This document shows positions 5,220 to 7,577 of a stretch of 7,577 nucleotides of DNA, in pieces. A model generated the notes under the pieces. It ran no database searches, was not told the DNA's origin, and worked only from the letters and a program-made list of their open reading frames with translations. A program made the translations under genes and the position numbers. Source of the stretch: an uncultured Lachnospiraceae bacterium (lineage in GTDB: Bacteria; Bacillota; Clostridia; Lachnospirales; Lachnospiraceae); assembly GCA_946537585.1 (NCBI GenBank), contig CAMNFX010000063.1:1-7577 (forward strand). The letters are read 5' to 3'. Each line of letters opens with the position of its first letter. Position 1 is the first letter of the stretch.

Positions 5220-7577
5220 ATGTACAACGCCTTACAGACATTAAACGTATACCGGGAACTTGAGCGGGAGCTTCAGAAAGCCCCCGCTCCTTTGAGCGTA
5301 ACGGGCTGTATGGAATCGCAGAAGCTCATGCTTGCGAAAGAACTGGCCAATGCCGTGCCGGGATGGGCGCTTTATATCTGCGCGGATGAGCGCACAGCGG
5401 CGCAGGCGGTCTTAGATCTGAACGGTTTAAGGCAGGGAGGCGGCGTCTGGCAGTATCCTGCCAAAGACCTCCTTTTTTACAGTTCGGATATTCACGGCAG
5501 TTTCATTATCCATCAGAGAATGGATGCGATCCGGCATCTTCTGGAGGATGAGAAGGGGATCATGGTCACCACTGCTGACGCACTGATGGACCGCATCCCC
5601 TCAAAAGAAACGGTCCGCAATGAGCGGCTCAGGCTTACGGAAGGCATGGTCATCACCACAAGGAACTTAAGCCGCATCCTCACCGGACTCGGATACGAGC
5701 ATGCTCCCCAGGTCGAAGCCATGGGACAGTATGCTGTGCGCGGCGGTATCGTGGATATTTATCCGATGACGATGGACGAACCGTACCGCATCGAGTTTTT
5801 TGATGATGAGATCGACACCATCCGCAGCTTTGATACTGCAACACAGCGATCGGTGGACCGCCGGGAATCCATAGAGATCTACCCGGCATCGGACACGGTC
5901 TCTCCGACGCTTTCGAGGGAGGCTGCCGGTATTTCGGACGGTGCAAAGCCGGAAGAAAAGGAAACGGCCGTATCCCTCCTGTCCTACTTTGAAAGGGAAG
6001 CGCTCGTGGTCATGGATGATCCGGTGCGGATCCGCAGCAGGGCAGAGGCCGTGGAAGAGGAGTTTTCGGAAAGTGCCAGACAGCGCCTGGAAAAGGGCAT
6101 CCGCGGGGATGAGGGCACTGTGCTGGATATTTTTTCCGCCGGAGAGATCCTGGAGGATCTTCGCGCACGGCGCTGTCTTCTGGTGGCCGGACTGGACGAG
6201 TCGCTGAAGGATTTCGGGGCGGTACGGAACTTTCACTTTAATACGGCTGCCGTCGGCAGCTATAAGGAAAGCTTTGAAAAGCTGATCTCGGATATCCGCG
6301 GATACCAGGACAGGGGGTACCGCGTGACAGTCCTGACTCCCTCGAGAACGAGAACGTCGAGGCTTGCGGAAAGCCTGCGGGATTACGGCATTCACGCCTA
6401 CTGTCCGGATGAGGGGAACGAAAAGGACTTAAGGCCGGGGACCACGGAGGTGGTCTGCGGCAGCCTTCGGCAGGGCTTTATTTATCCTGAGATACATTAT
6501 GCCCTGATCACCGAATCGGACATGTTCGGCCAGAAGACCGGAAAGCGCCGGAAGAAAAAGAAATACGAAGGTGAGAAGCTGATCTCCCTGACGGAGCTCA
6601 AGGACGGCGACTATGTCGTCCATGAGAGCCACGGCATCGGCGTTTACCGCGGGCTTAAGCATATCGTACGGGACGGCGGGGGCAAGGATTATATTCAGAT
6701 CGAGTACGCGGACGGCGGAAACTTATACCTTCCCGCTACAAAACTGGATCTGATCCAGAAATACGCCGACAGCAGCGCCGTGAAGCCGAAGCTGAACAAG
6801 CTGAACGGCACCGAGTGGCAGAAGACAAGGACCAGGGTCACCAAGGCTGTCAATGATATCGCGAAGGAGCTCATCGAGCTGTATGCCGAACGGCTGCATG
6901 CAAAGGGCTACCGTTACGGCGAGGATACCGTCTGGCAGAAGGAATTCGAAGAGCTGTTTCCCTATGAGGAAACAGAGGACCAGCTGAGCGCCATTGCGGC
7001 CGTGAAATCGGATATGGAATCCGGCCGTATCATGGACCGGCTGATCTGCGGAGACGTGGGATACGGCAAAACGGAGATCGCTCTCAGGGCCGCCTTCAAG
7101 GCAGTCCAGGACTCGAAGCAGGTGGTCTTTCTGGTACCGACGACGATCCTCGCCCAGCAGCACTATAACACCTTTACGCAGAGGCTGGAGAAGTTTCCCG
7201 TCAAGATCGCGATGATGTCGCGCTTCCGCACGCCGGAGCAGAACAGAAAAACGGCTGCAAAGCTCAAAAGCGGAAGTATCGATATCGTCATCGGGACACA
7301 CCGGTTATTGTCGAAGGATGTGGAGTTTAAAAACCCGGGGCTGCTCATCATCGATGAGGAGCAGCGCTTCGGCGTGGCGGATAAGGAAAAGATCAAACGC
7401 CTCAGGACGAACCTGGATGTCCTGACGCTGACGGCGACGCCGATCCCGCGGACACTGCATATGTCTCTTGCCGGGATCCGGGATCTATCCATCCTCGAGG
7501 AGCCGCCCTTTGACCGTGTTCCGATCCAGACCTATGTCATGGAGTACAACGATGAATTTGCGAGAGAGGCGATCTCA
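5220..7577 (+). CDS. mfd: Transcription-repair coupling factor Mfd, cut by the window end
   Basis: The first 786 residues of Mfd, a DNA translocase that pushes stalled RNA polymerase off DNA and recruits UvrA for nucleotide excision repair. The frame is open from 5220 to the last base with no stop, so the end lies outside the window; full-length family members are around 1,150 residues. The N-terminal UvrB-like module carries V-R-G-G-I-V-D-I-Y-P (173-182). A Lys/Arg-rich linker lies near 440-448. The RNA-polymerase interaction domain follows with V-V-H-E-S-H-G-I-G (466-474). The translocase lobe has Walker A G-D-V-G-Y-G-K-T (611-618), the DEAD-like box D-E-E-Q-R-F-G (712-718) and T-A-T-P-I-P-R-T-L (738-746). 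The second RecA lobe, TRG motif and C-terminal regulatory domain are not in view. ATG 5220 is the earliest possible start, because TGA lies in frame at 5211-5213. The RBS is weak (GAG at 5212-5214). No frameshift is seen. Confidence 0.97.
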   Translation, partial: MYNALQTLNVYRELERELQKAPAPLSVTGCMESQKLMLAKELANAVPGWALYICADERTAAQAVLDLNGLRQGGGVWQYPAKDLLFYSSDIHGSFIIHQRMDAIRHLLEDEKGIMVTTADALMDRIPSKETVRNERLRLTEGMVITTRNLSRILTGLGYEHAPQVEAMGQYAVRGGIVDIYPMTMDEPYRIEFFDDEIDTIRSFDTATQRSVDRRESIEIYPASDTVSPTLSREAAGISDGAKPEEKETAVSLLSYFEREALVVMDDPVRIRSRAEAVEEEFSESARQRLEKGIRGDEGTVLDIFSAGEILEDLRARRCLLVAGLDESLKDFGAVRNFHFNTAAVGSYKESFEKLISDIRGYQDRGYRVTVLTPSRTRTSRLAESLRDYGIHAYCPDEGNEKDLRPGTTEVVCGSLRQGFIYPEIHYALITESDMFGQKTGKRRKKKKYEGEKLISLTELKDGDYVVHESHGIGVYRGLKHIVRDGGGKDYIQIEYADGGNLYLPATKLDLIQKYADSSAVKPKLNKLNGTEWQKTRTRVTKAVNDIAKELIELYAERLHAKGYRYGEDTVWQKEFEELFPYEETEDQLSAIAAVKSDMESGRIMDRLICGDVGYGKTEIALRAAFKAVQDSKQVVFLVPTTILAQQHYNTFTQRLEKFPVKIAMMSRFRTPEQNRKTAAKLKSGSIDIVIGTHRLLSKDVEFKNPGLLIIDEEQRFGVADKEKIKRLRTNLDVLTLTATPIPRTLHMSLAGIRDLSILEEPPFDRVPIQTYVMEYNDEFAREAIS

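Noticed and set aside
5210..5263. 17-codon open frame starting just before mfd as a real small gene
   Set aside because: It overlaps the mfd start out of frame, lacks a Shine-Dalgarno, and its peptide shows nothing recognisable; kept only as a possible translational feature.
5667..6395. Minus-strand open frame of 242 codons inside mfd
   Set aside because: The + strand frame is clearly Mfd with family motifs on both sides; the antisense product has low-quality composition and no motif.

Overview
The window looks like a chromosomal segment from an anaerobic Firmicute of the class Clostridia, most likely Lachnospiraceae. This is inferred from protein style (a COG2509-type FAD protein with a Cys cluster, a Gram-positive type Mfd with a Lys/Arg-rich linker, a YhaN/YhaO-like pair), from good Shine-Dalgarno sites at most genes, and from a moderately high GC content, roughly mid-50s % by eye. 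No taxon can be fixed from the sequence alone. All five genes lie on the + strand with small gaps or overlaps, so they probably form one operon or a nested transcription unit. I see no convincing intrinsic terminator inside it.

Layout: positions 1-161 are non-coding and hold three consecutive GC-rich dyads. Each ends in a GCGATCC(C)-GGCTTAT-like segment followed by AT-rich DNA, and the first gene starts right after the last one. Positions 162-1295 encode an SbcD/Mre11/YhaO-like metallophosphoesterase fold protein. It overlaps by 4 bp a GTG-started gene (1292-3118) for a YhaN/SbcC/Rad50-like ATPase. After 58 bp comes a COG2509-type FAD-dependent dehydrogenase (3177-4580), then 7 bp later peptidyl-tRNA hydrolase pth (4588-5181), then 38 bp later mfd, the transcription-repair coupling factor. 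The mfd frame starts at 5220 and runs off the window end after 786 codons, so it is truncated by the window and not broken.

Function: pth and mfd are housekeeping genes (recycling of peptidyl-tRNA; removal of stalled RNA polymerase and recruitment of excision repair), and pth-mfd adjacency is common in Firmicutes. The first two genes resemble the nuclease/ATPase pair of the SbcCD/Mre11-Rad50 type. Two things make this pair unusual. The phosphoesterase has lost nearly every metal-ligand position (only the first Asp is kept), and the ATPase has a hydrophobic two-helix hairpin where a zinc hook would sit in its coiled coil. Together they suggest a membrane-tethered SMC-like ATPase with a catalytically silent partner, not a classical nuclease. 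That is the main item worth following up.
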